A stretch of DNA of 39,306 nucleotides, from the NCBI GenBank assembly GCA_019247715.1, contig JAFBAO010000041.1, positions 1 to 39,306 of the forward strand, written 5' to 3'. Shown in pieces: positions 1 through 7,896 of this stretch (within the stretch, counting starts at the first letter, position 1; every line of letters starts with the position of its first letter). The DNA is from Caulobacteraceae bacterium (lineage in GTDB: Bacteria; Pseudomonadota; Alphaproteobacteria; Caulobacterales; Caulobacteraceae). Under the pieces are notes generated by a model. The model worked only from the letters and a program-made list of their open reading frames with translations. It was not told the origin of the DNA and ran no database searches. A program made the position numbers and the translations under genes.

Positions 1-839
1 GTCGTCATCCGGCGGAGCACCTTCTCGGTCTCCGTCACCAGCTTCGGCAGCGGCACGGCGATGACCGGCGCAGCCTCGGCCAGGCGGTCCGCGGTCGCCT
101 GATAGTCCAGCCGTATCTCCCGCGCCTTGGCGTTCCGCGCCCGCACATCCCGGTTCTGCTCGCCCAGCTCCGACGCGATATTCTTGCGTTCCAGCGCCGT
201 CGCGCTCGGCCCCATGTGGACCGTCGGCGTACGATCAACACCCTGCTCGGCGAGGCTCCGATGGGAGACCTGCGGCGCATCGGGACCCAGATGCCGGCGC
301 AGATGCTGGTTCTGAATCTCCGCCCACCCCGCCCGCCATTGGCGGACCATCGCACGGCTCCACCACTCGGCCGGCTTGCGCCCGAAACCCGCCGGCCCGA
401 TCGCCCTCGTGGTCACCAGGATGTGGGCGTGGAAATTCCGCTCATCGCCCTGCTTTCCCGGCCGATGCAGCGCGATGTCGGCGACCATGCCGCGCGCTGT
501 GATGTGCTGGGCGACGAAGTCCCGGACGAGCGCCTTGCGCTGGGTCAGGTCCAGCTCATGCGGCAGCGACAGGAGCACTTCGCGGGCCGGAACGGCGTCC
601 TTGCGCCCCTCGGCCTTCTCCGCGGCATTCCACAGCGCCTGGCGCTTCTGCAGCGCCATCGGCGCCCCGGCCGGGGCCATGATGGCCGTGTATTCGATGT
701 CCTCCTTGGCCCCGAAATCGAACTCCATAGCCAGGCGCTCGTCGACGAGCCGCTCGCCCGAACGGTAGACCGCGGCGGCAACCGCCGATCGGCCCTGGGA
801 ACGCTGGATGGTCTGAACCGCCAATCGATACTGGGCCAC
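1..839 (-). CDS. mobA: MobA/MobL-family relaxase, partial (C-terminus beyond left edge)
   Basis: This is the N-terminal 279 codons of a MobA/MobL (TraA-like) relaxase, which nicks one strand at oriT and pilots it into the recipient. The frame begins with GTG at 839 (VAQYRLAVQTIQR) and stays open to the window edge. The family hallmarks are visible: the SAVAAAVYRSGERL stretch near residues 18-31, and the metal-binding HxH motif (FHAHILVTTR) near residues 137-139 preceded by RPGKQGDERN. The usual C-terminal helicase or primase part would lie outside the window. It is divergent from the mobilisation gene at 1107, with a hairpin-rich gap between them that is the likely oriT. I see no stops or shifts in the visible part. 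Confidence 0.9.
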   Translation of the reverse strand, partial: MAQYRLAVQTIQRSQGRSAVAAAVYRSGERLVDERLAMEFDFGAKEDIEYTAIMAPAGAPMALQKRQALWNAAEKAEGRKDAVPAREVLLSLPHELDLTQRKALVRDFVAQHITARGMVADIALHRPGKQGDERNFHAHILVTTRAIGPAGFGRKPAEWWSRAMVRQWRAGWAEIQNQHLRRHLGPDAPQVSHRSLAEQGVDRTPTVHMGPSATALERKNIASELGEQNRDVRARNAKAREIRLDYQATADRLAEAAPVIAVPLPKLVTETEKVLRRMT

Positions 840-1106
840 GCCACTCTCACTTAACTGACCGCAATGCGGTCGGATCGCTAAGGGCCCTGGCCCTTGGCTC
901 AGACCCCCGGCCGCCGCAGGCCGATAAGGGGGCTGACCTCGCCGGGCGGAGCCCGGCCGCAGGGTCGGTGGGCGTAGCCCAACCGACCCGTAACTGCGCC
1001 ATTGTCCACAAACGACCTGGTTGCCCTACGAACGCCCAAGTTGGCCGATTCTGTCAGCAAGCGCACATCACGTTCTTTTTTGCCAGAAAGAGACCGCGTA
1101 ACCTCC
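840..1106. other. Candidate oriT region between divergent mobilisation genes
   Basis: This 267-bp gap holds several inverted repeats. GACCGC-AAT-GCGGTC lies at 857-871, AAGGGCC-CT-GGCCCTT at 880-895, CCGGGC-GGA-GCCCGG near 941-955, and a longer hairpin at 962-989 with outer arms GGGTCGGT/ACCGACCC and inner arms GGGC/GCCC around GTA. The relaxase and accessory gene diverge from it, which is the usual position of oriT in MobA/MobL plasmids. The string TAAGGGCCCT at 879-888 loosely resembles the TAAG..GCCCT core of MobQ-type nick regions. The divergent promoters must also lie here. The nick site itself is inference. Confidence 0.5.
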
Positions 1107-1787
1107 ATGGTCGACAAACGCCGTCGCAACAGCAGGCCCTCGAAGTACCGCCCGCGCTCGGAAGCCCAGAAGCAGCGCCGCCGCGAGCTCTGGGAGGCCC
1201 GCGCACAGGCTCGGCAGCTCACCACCCGCCAGTGCGAGGAGGCGGCCCTCAGAGCCCGCCTGGACGAACTGGAAGCGGCGATGAGGGACGTTGGCCGGGT
1301 GGGCGTCCACAACCGACGCCACACCATCCCGCTCGACGAGATCGACGACGAGCAGCGCTTCCACGTCCTCAAGGCGCGGGTCGAGCGGCTCGAGGCGCTC
1401 TGGTCCATCGGCCAGCGCAAACGCGAGACCCGCGGCAAGATCATCATCGGCGGCGCGCTCCTCGCCGAGGCCGCGGACGAGATGATGATCGAGGGCCGGT
1501 CGGAGCTGCTGGAGCGGCTGGTCGACATCATCGACCGCCGTGTCGACCACGTTCGCGACCGCCTGACCGTGCGCGAACTTCTCGGCGACGCGCCCCTGCC
1601 CCTGCGTCCCGGCGGCGCCCTCGACGAAGGCCCGGAAGAGGCGCTCGCGGCGACCGGCGAGTCGCTGCCGGACTTCGACGCCATGGCCGAGTCCGCCCTG
1701 GCCGACGCCCATGGCGAGGACCTCGTACCCAGCGAGATCGACCCCGATTATGCGGACCTGGATGCATCCTGGCGAAGGGCGGGCTAG
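1107..1787 (+). CDS. Mobilisation accessory protein (TraD/MobC-like, alphaproteobacterial type)
   Basis: The protein has 226 aa from ATG 1107 (MVDKRRRNSR). The frame is open upstream to 1002, but the upstream part does not look coding and a purine-rich stretch (AGAAAGAGA) precedes 1107. The N-terminus is very basic, as in DNA-binding auxiliary proteins. A charged helical region follows at about residues 25-100. Then comes RKRETRGKIIIGGALLAEA at about residues 102-120, the signature of the small TraD/MobC-like proteins encoded beside alphaproteobacterial relaxases. It probably helps the relaxase bind oriT. The acidic C-terminal third is not typical of the shortest members. It is divergent from the relaxase and converges with the hydrolase gene, overlapping it by four bases. 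Confidence 0.65.
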   Translation: MVDKRRRNSRPSKYRPRSEAQKQRRRELWEARAQARQLTTRQCEEAALRARLDELEAAMRDVGRVGVHNRRHTIPLDEIDDEQRFHVLKARVERLEALWSIGQRKRETRGKIIIGGALLAEAADEMMIEGRSELLERLVDIIDRRVDHVRDRLTVRELLGDAPLPLRPGGALDEGPEEALAATGESLPDFDAMAESALADAHGEDLVPSEIDPDYADLDASWRRAG

Positions 1788-2626
1788 CGCGGATCGCCGC
1801 CGGCGCGGCGGTCGGAGCTGACGAAGATCGCGCGCTCTGGGTCGCCTTCCGCCACGCTGTCGGCCGGCCGCGCCATCGGATCCGTCGCGGCGGCCGCTCC
1901 GCCGTTCCCCGCGTCGGAATAGGCCAGGTTGTCGCCGACGAAGATCGCCCCGCCGGCGCGGCTCAGAATCACATCTGACGGCCCATGCGCTGCCGCCGTG
2001 CGCCCCGGCCGAATGCCGCTCCGGTCCCCTGCCCTACCGGCCTCCTGGTAGAAGCTGTGCGCCCCGATGACCGCGGACGGCGCCGCCCCGCCGAAGTTCA
2101 CCAGCCGCGCCGAGACGTCGCCGGCGCGGGCGCGCTGGGCGACGATCTGCGGGTTCTGGAAGTAGCGGGCGCCGTTGGTCAGGTCAGGCAGGCGGCCGTC
2201 CAGCGCAAGGTTCAGGATGGTGTCGATCCGAGCCTGCTGCGCGTCTGTAATCGGACGAAGATTGCGCCAACTGCCCCCCGCCCGCATCACCGGCTCGAAC
2301 TGATGCGGGGCGTTCAGGACGGCGTCGACGCTGGACCCCCAACGACCATCCGCGAGGCGGTTCAGGATCGTATAGACGACGGCGGCCAGGCCGCTGTCGC
2401 CTTGGTTCCCGGCCTCCGCATACGCGACCCTTGCGATGGCCTCGCGCGCCTCTGAAGAGGAAACGTCGACGCCGATCGGAGCCCTTGCCGGCGCCGACGA
2501 AGGCGGGCCGGCGTGGGCTGGCGTCGCAGCTTCGACGGGGCAGCTGACGCCGGCCGGGAGGGCGCCGGAGACGGCCCCGCCGTGGGCCAGCAGTGCGCAT
2601 AGTCCGGCGAGTGCGGCCGGGTCCAT
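1784..2626 (-). CDS. Cell-wall hydrolase (SleB-type Hydrolase_2 domain)
   Basis: The protein has 280 aa. The hydrolase domain lies at about residues 60-190 and starts with EAIARVAYAEAGNQGDSG, where the glutamate of YAEAG matches the catalytic acid of SleB-like enzymes. It continues through VVYTILNR and ends near GAHSFYQEAG. A hydrophobic, Ala/Gly-rich N-terminus (LAGLCALLAHGGAVSGA) suggests export. The C-terminal 80 residues are low-complexity. Its ATG shares one base (2626) with the TGA of the upstream peptidase gene, so the two are translationally coupled. In this setting it probably opens peptidoglycan for the transfer machinery. Confidence 0.85.
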   Translation of the reverse strand: MDPAALAGLCALLAHGGAVSGALPAGVSCPVEAATPAHAGPPSSAPARAPIGVDVSSSEAREAIARVAYAEAGNQGDSGLAAVVYTILNRLADGRWGSSVDAVLNAPHQFEPVMRAGGSWRNLRPITDAQQARIDTILNLALDGRLPDLTNGARYFQNPQIVAQRARAGDVSARLVNFGGAAPSAVIGAHSFYQEAGRAGDRSGIRPGRTAAAHGPSDVILSRAGGAIFVGDNLAYSDAGNGGAAAATDPMARPADSVAEGDPERAIFVSSDRRAGGDPR

Positions 2627-3165
2627 CAGGTAGCTCCACGAGGGGGCTGTGGCGCGCTGAGGAGCGCGAACACGCCAAGGATCTGAGCGCTGGCGACGGG
2701 GCCGTAGTAGCGGCTGTCGAAGCTGTTCGGGATGCGATCGGAGAAGACGAAGAACTCACCAGGCCCGAGCGCGCGACAGCCGTCCCAGTGCGGCAGCGGC
2801 CGCCCGCGCGGGTCTTGCGCCAGCACCGGCGCACGCCGCCATCCGTTGATGATCAGGACATTCCCGCGCGTGCAGACAGCGTCGCCAGGCCCCGCCGCAA
2901 CCTGCTTCAGGATCGGCACCTCGTGCAGATAGGCCATCCGTCCGTCGGCATAGGGAAAGGCGGCCGCCGGCGCGTGAAACGCAATGATCCGCCCCACCTG
3001 CGGCTGGGCCGGAACGCGCACATAGAGGCCCCTCGGCTCGCTGTCGGTCTGGTTCCAGAGGACGGCCGGCTGCGGTGTCGCTACAAGGACGGCGGCAAGC
3101 GCTGGCGGCGCGACCGCGAGACCGAGGATGGCGAGACCGATGCCTCGCCGACGTTTGAGCTGCAC
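2626..3165 (-). CDS. traF: TraF-like conjugal transfer peptidase (S26 family)
   Basis: The protein has 179 aa with a basic N-terminus and one membrane segment (about residues 8-30). The catalytic serine is in the TDSEPRGLYV motif at about residues 40-49, and the catalytic lysine in ILKQVAAGPGD at about residues 85-95. The C-terminal signature GEFFVFSDRIPNSFDSRYYGPV is typical of the family. TraF-type S26 peptidases mature the pilin of conjugative systems. The start is GTG at 3165. The frame stays open further upstream without a better start codon. It overlaps the hydrolase gene by one base. No other T4SS genes are in the window. Confidence 0.85.
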   Translation of the reverse strand: MQLKRRRGIGLAILGLAVAPPALAAVLVATPQPAVLWNQTDSEPRGLYVRVPAQPQVGRIIAFHAPAAAFPYADGRMAYLHEVPILKQVAAGPGDAVCTRGNVLIINGWRRAPVLAQDPRGRPLPHWDGCRALGPGEFFVFSDRIPNSFDSRYYGPVASAQILGVFALLSAPQPPRGAT

Positions 3166-3304
3166 TCCGAAAGTCCCCCGCCGCGTCTGATCGAGCCGAA
3201 GGCTCGTCGGGGCGTTGGGCGCCTTTGGGGCTCATGCCCGGCTTTTGTGGGCTGTCTGGCGCCGAGCAGCCGTAAGAGCGGGACGGTTGGCAAGTCGTGT
3301 CCGA

Positions 3305-3319
3305 GTGATTATTATTCAC
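3305..3319. promoter_or_regulatory. Near-palindromic operator candidate upstream of the DUF433 gene
   Basis: GTGATTATTATTCAC is a 15-bp near-palindrome in an unusually AT-rich island, 16 bp before the ATG at 3336. A GGAG ribosome site at 3325-3328 follows. Toxin-antitoxin operons are usually repressed by their antitoxin at such a site. The role is inferred from position only. Confidence 0.35.
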
Positions 3320-3335
3320 CCTGTGGAGAAAGATT

Positions 3336-3992
3336 ATGCCAGAGCCCGCGCGCCTCTATACGCCCGCTGAGGCGGCCGCCGTCAGCGGTCTGGCGCTGAA
3401 GGCGGTCAACAACGTCATCGACAAGCGCATCGTCGAGGTCACGAAGCCCCCGACGGCAGGCAAGCGCGCCGTCCGACGCTACCTTACCCGCAACCACCTT
3501 CTCTGCCTGCGACTCGAGTACGGCCTGGCTGGCCGGCTGCCCCTAGAACGTCGCCAAGGCCTGTTTCGCGAGGTCGCGGCCAGGCCGGACGCGAAACTCC
3601 TTAAAGCCGACGATCTTCTCTTCGTCGACGTCGGCGCAGCCCGGCGCGAGGTCTCCGCCCGCGTGCGCGACCTCGACGAGGCCGAGCGGCTGATTCACGT
3701 TGACAAGGAAACCCTCGGGGGCGAGCCCGTGTTCAGGGGGACCCGCATCCCCGCCTACGCGATCGCGGCCATGCTGGACGCTGGCGCCGACGTCGATGAA
3801 ATCCTCTCAGGGTACCCGAAGCTCGATCGGCGCAAGCTCGAACTCGCCAAGCTCTGGGCCGCCGCCCATCCCCGGCGAGGCCGGCCCAAACGGCTGTCGG
3901 ACTTCGGCTTCACCTTGAAGTCGACGAGCCGTCGGCGCTTGCCGGCTGACCCGTTCGGAGACGCCGAGGCGCGCGAGCCTGGGCGAACGTGA
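3336..3992 (+). CDS. DUF433-containing antitoxin of a DUF433/DUF5615 pair
   Basis: The protein has 218 aa, with GGAG eight bases before the ATG. The N-terminus (TPAEAAAVSGLALKAVNN) resembles a winged-helix or MerR-like DNA-binding segment. The DUF433 domain lies at about residues 120-170 and carries the diagnostic GGEPVFRGTRIPAYAIAAML followed by DEILSGYPKLDRRKLELA. DUF433 proteins of this size pair with a downstream DUF5615 PIN-like toxin, as here: the toxin's GTG overlaps this gene's TGA (GTGA at 3989-3992). It probably neutralises the toxin and represses the operon. Confidence 0.82.
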   Translation: MPEPARLYTPAEAAAVSGLALKAVNNVIDKRIVEVTKPPTAGKRAVRRYLTRNHLLCLRLEYGLAGRLPLERRQGLFREVAARPDAKLLKADDLLFVDVGAARREVSARVRDLDEAERLIHVDKETLGGEPVFRGTRIPAYAIAAMLDAGADVDEILSGYPKLDRRKLELAKLWAAAHPRRGRPKRLSDFGFTLKSTSRRRLPADPFGDAEAREPGRT

Positions 3993-4368
3993 GGTTCCTG
4001 ATCGACGAATGCCTGCATCCATCGCTGGCGGCCGTCGCGCATGGCGCGGGCCACGAGGCCCATCACGTCAACTTCCTGGGCCTGGCTCAACGAAAGACCA
4101 CGATCTGATCCCCCGGATCGTCGAGGGCGACTTTGTGTTCGTGACCAACAACGCTGCGGATTTCCGGCGTCTCTATCGGGCGCAGCCGGTTCATGCCGGC
4201 CTGGTGATCCTCGTGCCGCAGGCGCCGCCAGGCCGACAGCGCGCGCTGTTTGCCGCCGTGCTCGGCGAGATCGGCGGCGAAGACGGCCTCATCAATGAAG
4301 TCCTGGAGGTGACGCTGGACGGCGATGAAGTCGTCTTCAGTCGCTACGTCTGGCCGGCGGCCGAATAG
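3989..4368 (+). pseudogene. DUF5615 PIN-like toxin with a one-base frameshift
   Basis: From GTG 3989 the first frame reads VRFLIDECLHPSLAAV and then HHVNFLGLAQRK before hitting TGA at 4106-4108. The rest of the family sequence (KDHDLIPRIVEGDFVFVTNN, ending near 4368 in YVWPAAE) continues in another frame. Sharing the G at 4096 between AAG and GAC restores one protein of about 126 aa, so one base appears lost at 4093-4097 (CGAAAGACC). The PIN-like acidic residues are present on both sides: IDEC near the N-terminus, and the asparagines and aspartate of FVTNNAADF. Whether this is a real mutation, an assembly error or (least likely) slippage on AAAG is undecided. Confidence 0.75.
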
Positions 4369-4414
4369 TGCCGGGCGGTCGAACACGTGCTGCGTCGAGC
4401 GACGATGACCCGGC

Positions 4415-4518
4415 TCACGTGCCCTCGAAACCAGCGTCGGCGGCGACCGCCGGCAACACCACGTTCCACCCCGGCGGCTGCGCGCCCCTCCCCTGCCCTC
4501 GCGCCCAGCGCATAGCGC
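4415..4518 (-). pseudogene. Decayed C-terminal remnant of a second AbiEi gene
   Basis: This stretch is clearly similar to the last 33 codons of the intact AbiEi gene (5626 onward). It ends in TGA at 4415-4417, and its translation recovers WNVVLPAVAADAGFEGT, against the intact WNVVLPAVVANAGFEGA. One extra G disrupts the frame upstream of the tryptophan. Nothing else of the second copy is visible, because beyond 4518 the similarity stops. The piece sits just past the end of the AbiEii toxin gene, as if an abiE locus had been duplicated or replaced by recombination with a related one. Confidence 0.7.
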
Positions 4519-4645
4519 CTTCGCTGAGGAATTTACCGGGTTCTTTATGGAGTTTAATGGTCCTCGTTAACATGCGACCCCGCGGGCTGAAGACGGTCCG
4601 GTTCAGATGCGCCGGCGCTGCCCTCGCAGGGGCATTAAAGCGTGT

Positions 4646-5626
4646 TCAGCCGGCCGTCTTGGCCTTGTGAGCCCGGATATTCTGCGCTTTCCAGGCCAAC
4701 ATGGGCATGGCGGCGATGTGCCTCTTCACCGCCTCGGAGACATCCAGCCCAGATGGATCGATGTCGCCGACGTCGAGCAGCCGGTCGAGGAAGGCGGCCT
4801 CGCCAGCGGTTCGTTCGAAGAGCGACGCCAACCCTTGGCGACACTCCGCAATAGCCTCGCCAATCCACGCTTCGGCGCCGCCGGCAGCATCGAAGTAGCC
4901 GCTGGGCAGACAGATAGCGAGCTTCTGCTTCAAGTCCCGCGGATCGCCGCCAATATCGGCGAGGCCGGCGGTGCGCCAGTCGCGCCGGCCCGCTGCGCCC
5001 CAGGCCAGCACCCCCACGCGGATCAGACCCCAGTCCAGGCCGGAGGTGGCCAGTATGCGCCGTGCATCGAACAGGTCGCGGGCTGCGCGGCGGTTCAGGA
5101 GCGCGACCAGCTTGCCGGCGATGACTTCGTGCACATCCAACACCGGCACGCCGGTGGCGACGATCCCGCCGAGCGGGCGCGAATCGGCGGCCACGACACC
5201 GAACAGGGGTCCGCGCGCCATGAAGTTGAGGTCGACCTCAAGGGTCGCGCCACCGCCCAGGGCCGACGTAAAGCGCGCGACCCACTTGCCGCCGGCGTGC
5301 TCTTCCGGTAGCCGGCGCACCTGGTAGCCGCCGGCCGCGAGAATGGCCGACAAGGCGGCCTCGACGGCCGGTCGGTCGGCCTCCATCTCCGCGCGCGCCA
5401 GGGCGCCGACATAGTTCAGGTCGATGTCGACCGAGAGCCGGTCGAGGGTCAGCTGGAAGACGTTCAGCGCCGTCCCGCCCTTCAGCGCCACGCGCGAACT
5501 CAACACGGGGTCGGCGGCGATCGCCTGGAGCAGGTCCAGCAGGCGGAGAACCTTCTCCAGCGTCGGCGCCGGGAGGCCGGTTTCGCCGGCGAGCCGCTGG
5601 AGGGTTTCGGCCGATGGCGCCGCCAT
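4646..5626 (-). CDS. abiEii: AbiEii-type nucleotidyltransferase toxin
   Basis: The protein has 326 aa of the AbiEii/AbiGii toxin family (DUF1814), nucleotidyltransferases that form the toxin of type IV toxin-antitoxin and abortive-infection systems. The polymerase-beta-like core is visible: LKGGTALN at about residues 47-55, followed by DRLSVDIDLNYVG at about residues 61-73, which carries the metal-binding aspartates. Later conserved pieces are HEVIAGKLVALLNRRAARDLFDA and the C-terminal helical region. Its ATG shares one base with the TGA of the AbiEi gene, the standard coupled arrangement. Confidence 0.88.
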   Translation of the reverse strand: MAAPSAETLQRLAGETGLPAPTLEKVLRLLDLLQAIAADPVLSSRVALKGGTALNVFQLTLDRLSVDIDLNYVGALARAEMEADRPAVEAALSAILAAGGYQVRRLPEEHAGGKWVARFTSALGGGATLEVDLNFMARGPLFGVVAADSRPLGGIVATGVPVLDVHEVIAGKLVALLNRRAARDLFDARRILATSGLDWGLIRVGVLAWGAAGRRDWRTAGLADIGGDPRDLKQKLAICLPSGYFDAAGGAEAWIGEAIAECRQGLASLFERTAGEAAFLDRLLDVGDIDPSGLDVSEAVKRHIAAMPMLAWKAQNIRAHKAKTAG

Positions 5627-6417
5627 CAGGCGCCCTCGAAGCCGGCGTTAGCGACGACGGCGGGCAGAACGACATTCCAGCCCGCGGCCGCACGCCCCTC
5701 CCCCGCCGTTGCGCCCAGCGCGTAGCGCGTCTGGCGCGGCGCCAGCGCGTGGATGGCCTCAAGCGCGCCCTCCGGCACACGCAGCGCCTCGCGGCGACGT
5801 TCGAGCCACCAGCCGGCCGCGCCGGCCGCCGTGGCGTTGCCGTTCGCGGCCAGGTGACGGGCCAGCGCCTCGGCGTCCAGGCGGACCACGAGGTCAAGGC
5901 TGTTGATCAGTTCCTCGGCCCCGCCGGCCAGGTCGGGCCGGTCGAACAGGTCGGCGACCGTCCGCTCCAAGGTGGTGACGGGGACGTGCTGGCCGACGCG
6001 GTCGACCGTTGTGAGACTGTCAGGGCCAAGCGGCGCCGCGGGCCGTACAAACCGGCAGGTGAAGTCGGCGGTCGCGAAGGCGCCCGGCTCGCCCGAGGAG
6101 ATCACCTGCACGTCGAACTCCGCCGTATGGGCGTAGCCGTGCGCCTCAAGGGCCGAATGGTAGCCGATCACGCCGTCGGGCCGCAGGCGCGAGGCGACCA
6201 GGAGCCGGTCGACCCACCAGGTCTTCGGGTCCGCGTGCTTCGGGACAGATGCGTAAAGACCTCGGGCCAGGCGCTTGATGTTGCCGGCGCGCACGTGCTG
6301 GGCCAGCATGGCGGTGACGGTCTTGTCCTCGGTTCGACGGCCGACCGCGCGCGCGTAGTCTTGCCGGCGGAAAACCGGGGTGGCGCTAAAGAATGGGGCG
6401 GACAGGTTCCGGGGCAT
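5626..6417 (-). CDS. abiEi: AbiEi-type antitoxin (winged-helix transcriptional regulator)
   Basis: The protein has 263 aa from ATG 6417 (MPRNLSAPFFS). The frame is open to 6474, but the extra 19 residues do not resemble the family. The N-terminal quarter is a winged helix (VTAMLAQHVRAGNIKRLARGLYASVP). The middle contains the DRLLVASRLRPDGVIGYHSALEAHG segment typical of AbiEi. The C-terminal domain is the one that neutralises the toxin. AbiEi proteins repress their own promoter at inverted repeats, and a 10-bp palindrome lies just upstream at 6427-6436. The C-terminal tail is the part duplicated as a remnant at 4415. Confidence 0.85.
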   Translation of the reverse strand: MPRNLSAPFFSATPVFRRQDYARAVGRRTEDKTVTAMLAQHVRAGNIKRLARGLYASVPKHADPKTWWVDRLLVASRLRPDGVIGYHSALEAHGYAHTAEFDVQVISSGEPGAFATADFTCRFVRPAAPLGPDSLTTVDRVGQHVPVTTLERTVADLFDRPDLAGGAEELINSLDLVVRLDAEALARHLAANGNATAAGAAGWWLERRREALRVPEGALEAIHALAPRQTRYALGATAGEGRAAAGWNVVLPAVVANAGFEGA

Positions 6418-6426
6418 GGCGCGCAA

Positions 6427-6436
6427 TACAATTGTA
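6427..6436 (-). promoter_or_regulatory. Palindrome TACAATTGTA in the abiE promoter
   Basis: A perfect 10-bp palindrome lies 10 bp upstream of the abiEi ATG in an AT-rich island (6425-6460). On the minus strand TACAAT resembles a -10 box. Used as such, it would start transcription almost at the ATG, giving a nearly leaderless mRNA with the operator on the -10. No good ribosome site is seen, which fits. This is inference from position and symmetry. Confidence 0.4.
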
Positions 6437-6568
6437 GAAAGCCATATATAAACTATCGCTTCGGGGAGCCGCAAGTGGGCGTCCTATGCTGCCCAAGACG
6501 TAACGATCGCAAGATCCGGTGCCCATTCGATGCTTGCAAAACTAACATTTGGTGTTCATTTTGCGAGA

Positions 6569-7738
6569 ATGATTCCTCGTCGCACTCTTGGAAAAGTGAA
6601 GCAAGCCCTCGCGCACCAGGCTGCGGTCGCCCTCATCGGACCGCGACAGGTAGGTAAGACCACCCTGGCGTTGGCGATCGCGGACTCGGCACCGTCCCTC
6701 TATCTCGACCTCGAGTCGCGCGAAGATCGTGACAAGCTGACGTCCCCTGCCCTCTTCCTCAGCGCCTACGCCGACCGCCTCGTGATCCTGGATGAGATCC
6801 ATCGCGTGCCAGAGCTTTTCCAAGAGCTGCGCGGCGTGATCGACCAGGGACGTCGGCAAGGGCGCCGCACCGGGCGCTTCCTGATTCTCGGGTCCGCCTC
6901 CATCGACTTGTTGCGGCAATCCGGCGAGACGCTGGCCGGCCGGATCGCCTATGTGGACATGGGCCCGTTTGACGTCCTGGAAGTCGTCAAGGACCGCCAC
7001 GACCTGGATCGGCTGTGGGTTCGCGGCGGTTTCCCCGACAGCTACCTCGCTCAAGATGACGCCGAAAGCCTCGCCTGGCGCAAGGCCTTCATCCGCACCT
7101 ATCTTGAGCGTGACGTGCCTCAGTTCGGTCCGCGCATCCCAGCCGAAACGCTGGATCGACTCTGGACCATGCTGGCCCACAGCCAAGGCACGCTCTTGAA
7201 CGCCGCGCGCCTCGCTGCCTCGCTCCAGGTCAGCGCCCCTACCGTGACCCGCTACATCGACTTGCTAGCCGATCTCCTCCTGGTGCGCCGCCTACAGCCG
7301 TTCCATGGCAATCTTGGCAAACGCCTCGTCAAGTCGCCCAAGGTGTTCGTCCGCGACAGCGGCCTCGTACATGCGCTCCTGGGGATTGGTGACTATAATG
7401 GTTTGTCGGGGCACCCCGTTGTCGGCGCGAGCTGGGAAGGCTTCGTCATCGAGAATCTCATCGCGGCCGCGCCGCAGGGCACGCGGGTGAGCTTCTACAG
7501 GACGGCGGCCGGCGCCGAGATCGACCTCGTGCTCGAGCTCCCAAAAGCGGGATTGTGGGCGATCGAGATCAAGCGCGGCGCGACCGGACGGCCTGAGCGT
7601 GGATTCCACATCGCCTGCGAAGACCTTCAGCCAAACCGTCGCTTCTTGGTCAACGCCGGCCAGGACCGCTACCCGCTCAGTCCCGAACTTGAGGCGATCG
7701 GCCTCGGCGGCCTCGCCGCCGAGCTCGTTGCGCTTTGA
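6569..7738 (+). CDS. AAA ATPase with C-terminal DUF4143 domain
   Basis: The protein has 389 aa from the ATG at 6569 (MIPRRTL); an in-frame ATG at 6530 would add 13 residues. The Walker A motif is GPRQVGKTT near residue 25, and Walker B with its sensor is RLVILDEIHRVPELF near residues 75-90. LILGSASIDLLRQSGETLAGR follows. The C-terminal half is the DUF4143 region, with YLERDVPQFGPRIP, VSAPTVTRYIDLL, GASWEGFVIENLI and the nuclease-fold-like AEIDLVLEL...WAIEIKRG. Such ATPases are common next to toxin-antitoxin genes, but their function is poorly known. It is monocistronic and diverges from abiE. Confidence 0.88.
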   Translation: MIPRRTLGKVKQALAHQAAVALIGPRQVGKTTLALAIADSAPSLYLDLESREDRDKLTSPALFLSAYADRLVILDEIHRVPELFQELRGVIDQGRRQGRRTGRFLILGSASIDLLRQSGETLAGRIAYVDMGPFDVLEVVKDRHDLDRLWVRGGFPDSYLAQDDAESLAWRKAFIRTYLERDVPQFGPRIPAETLDRLWTMLAHSQGTLLNAARLAASLQVSAPTVTRYIDLLADLLLVRRLQPFHGNLGKRLVKSPKVFVRDSGLVHALLGIGDYNGLSGHPVVGASWEGFVIENLIAAAPQGTRVSFYRTAAGAEIDLVLELPKAGLWAIEIKRGATGRPERGFHIACEDLQPNRRFLVNAGQDRYPLSPELEAIGLGGLAAELVAL

Positions 7739-7896
7739 CCTGGCTCACCCGACGGCGACTGCGGCAGAGGCATGTGGTTAGGGATTTGTTAACCGACTTA
7801 GCGTGATTGAACGTCGCGATGGGTTCGGGCGGCGCTTTTCATTCAGGCCGATTCACCCAAGGCTGTTGACATGTTTTCTCGCGGGGAGCGGCGACA

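Noticed and set aside
7866..7871. TTGACA as the -35 box of the parA promoter
   Set aside because: No acceptable -10 box lies 16-18 bp downstream, where the ribosome site and ATG already sit.
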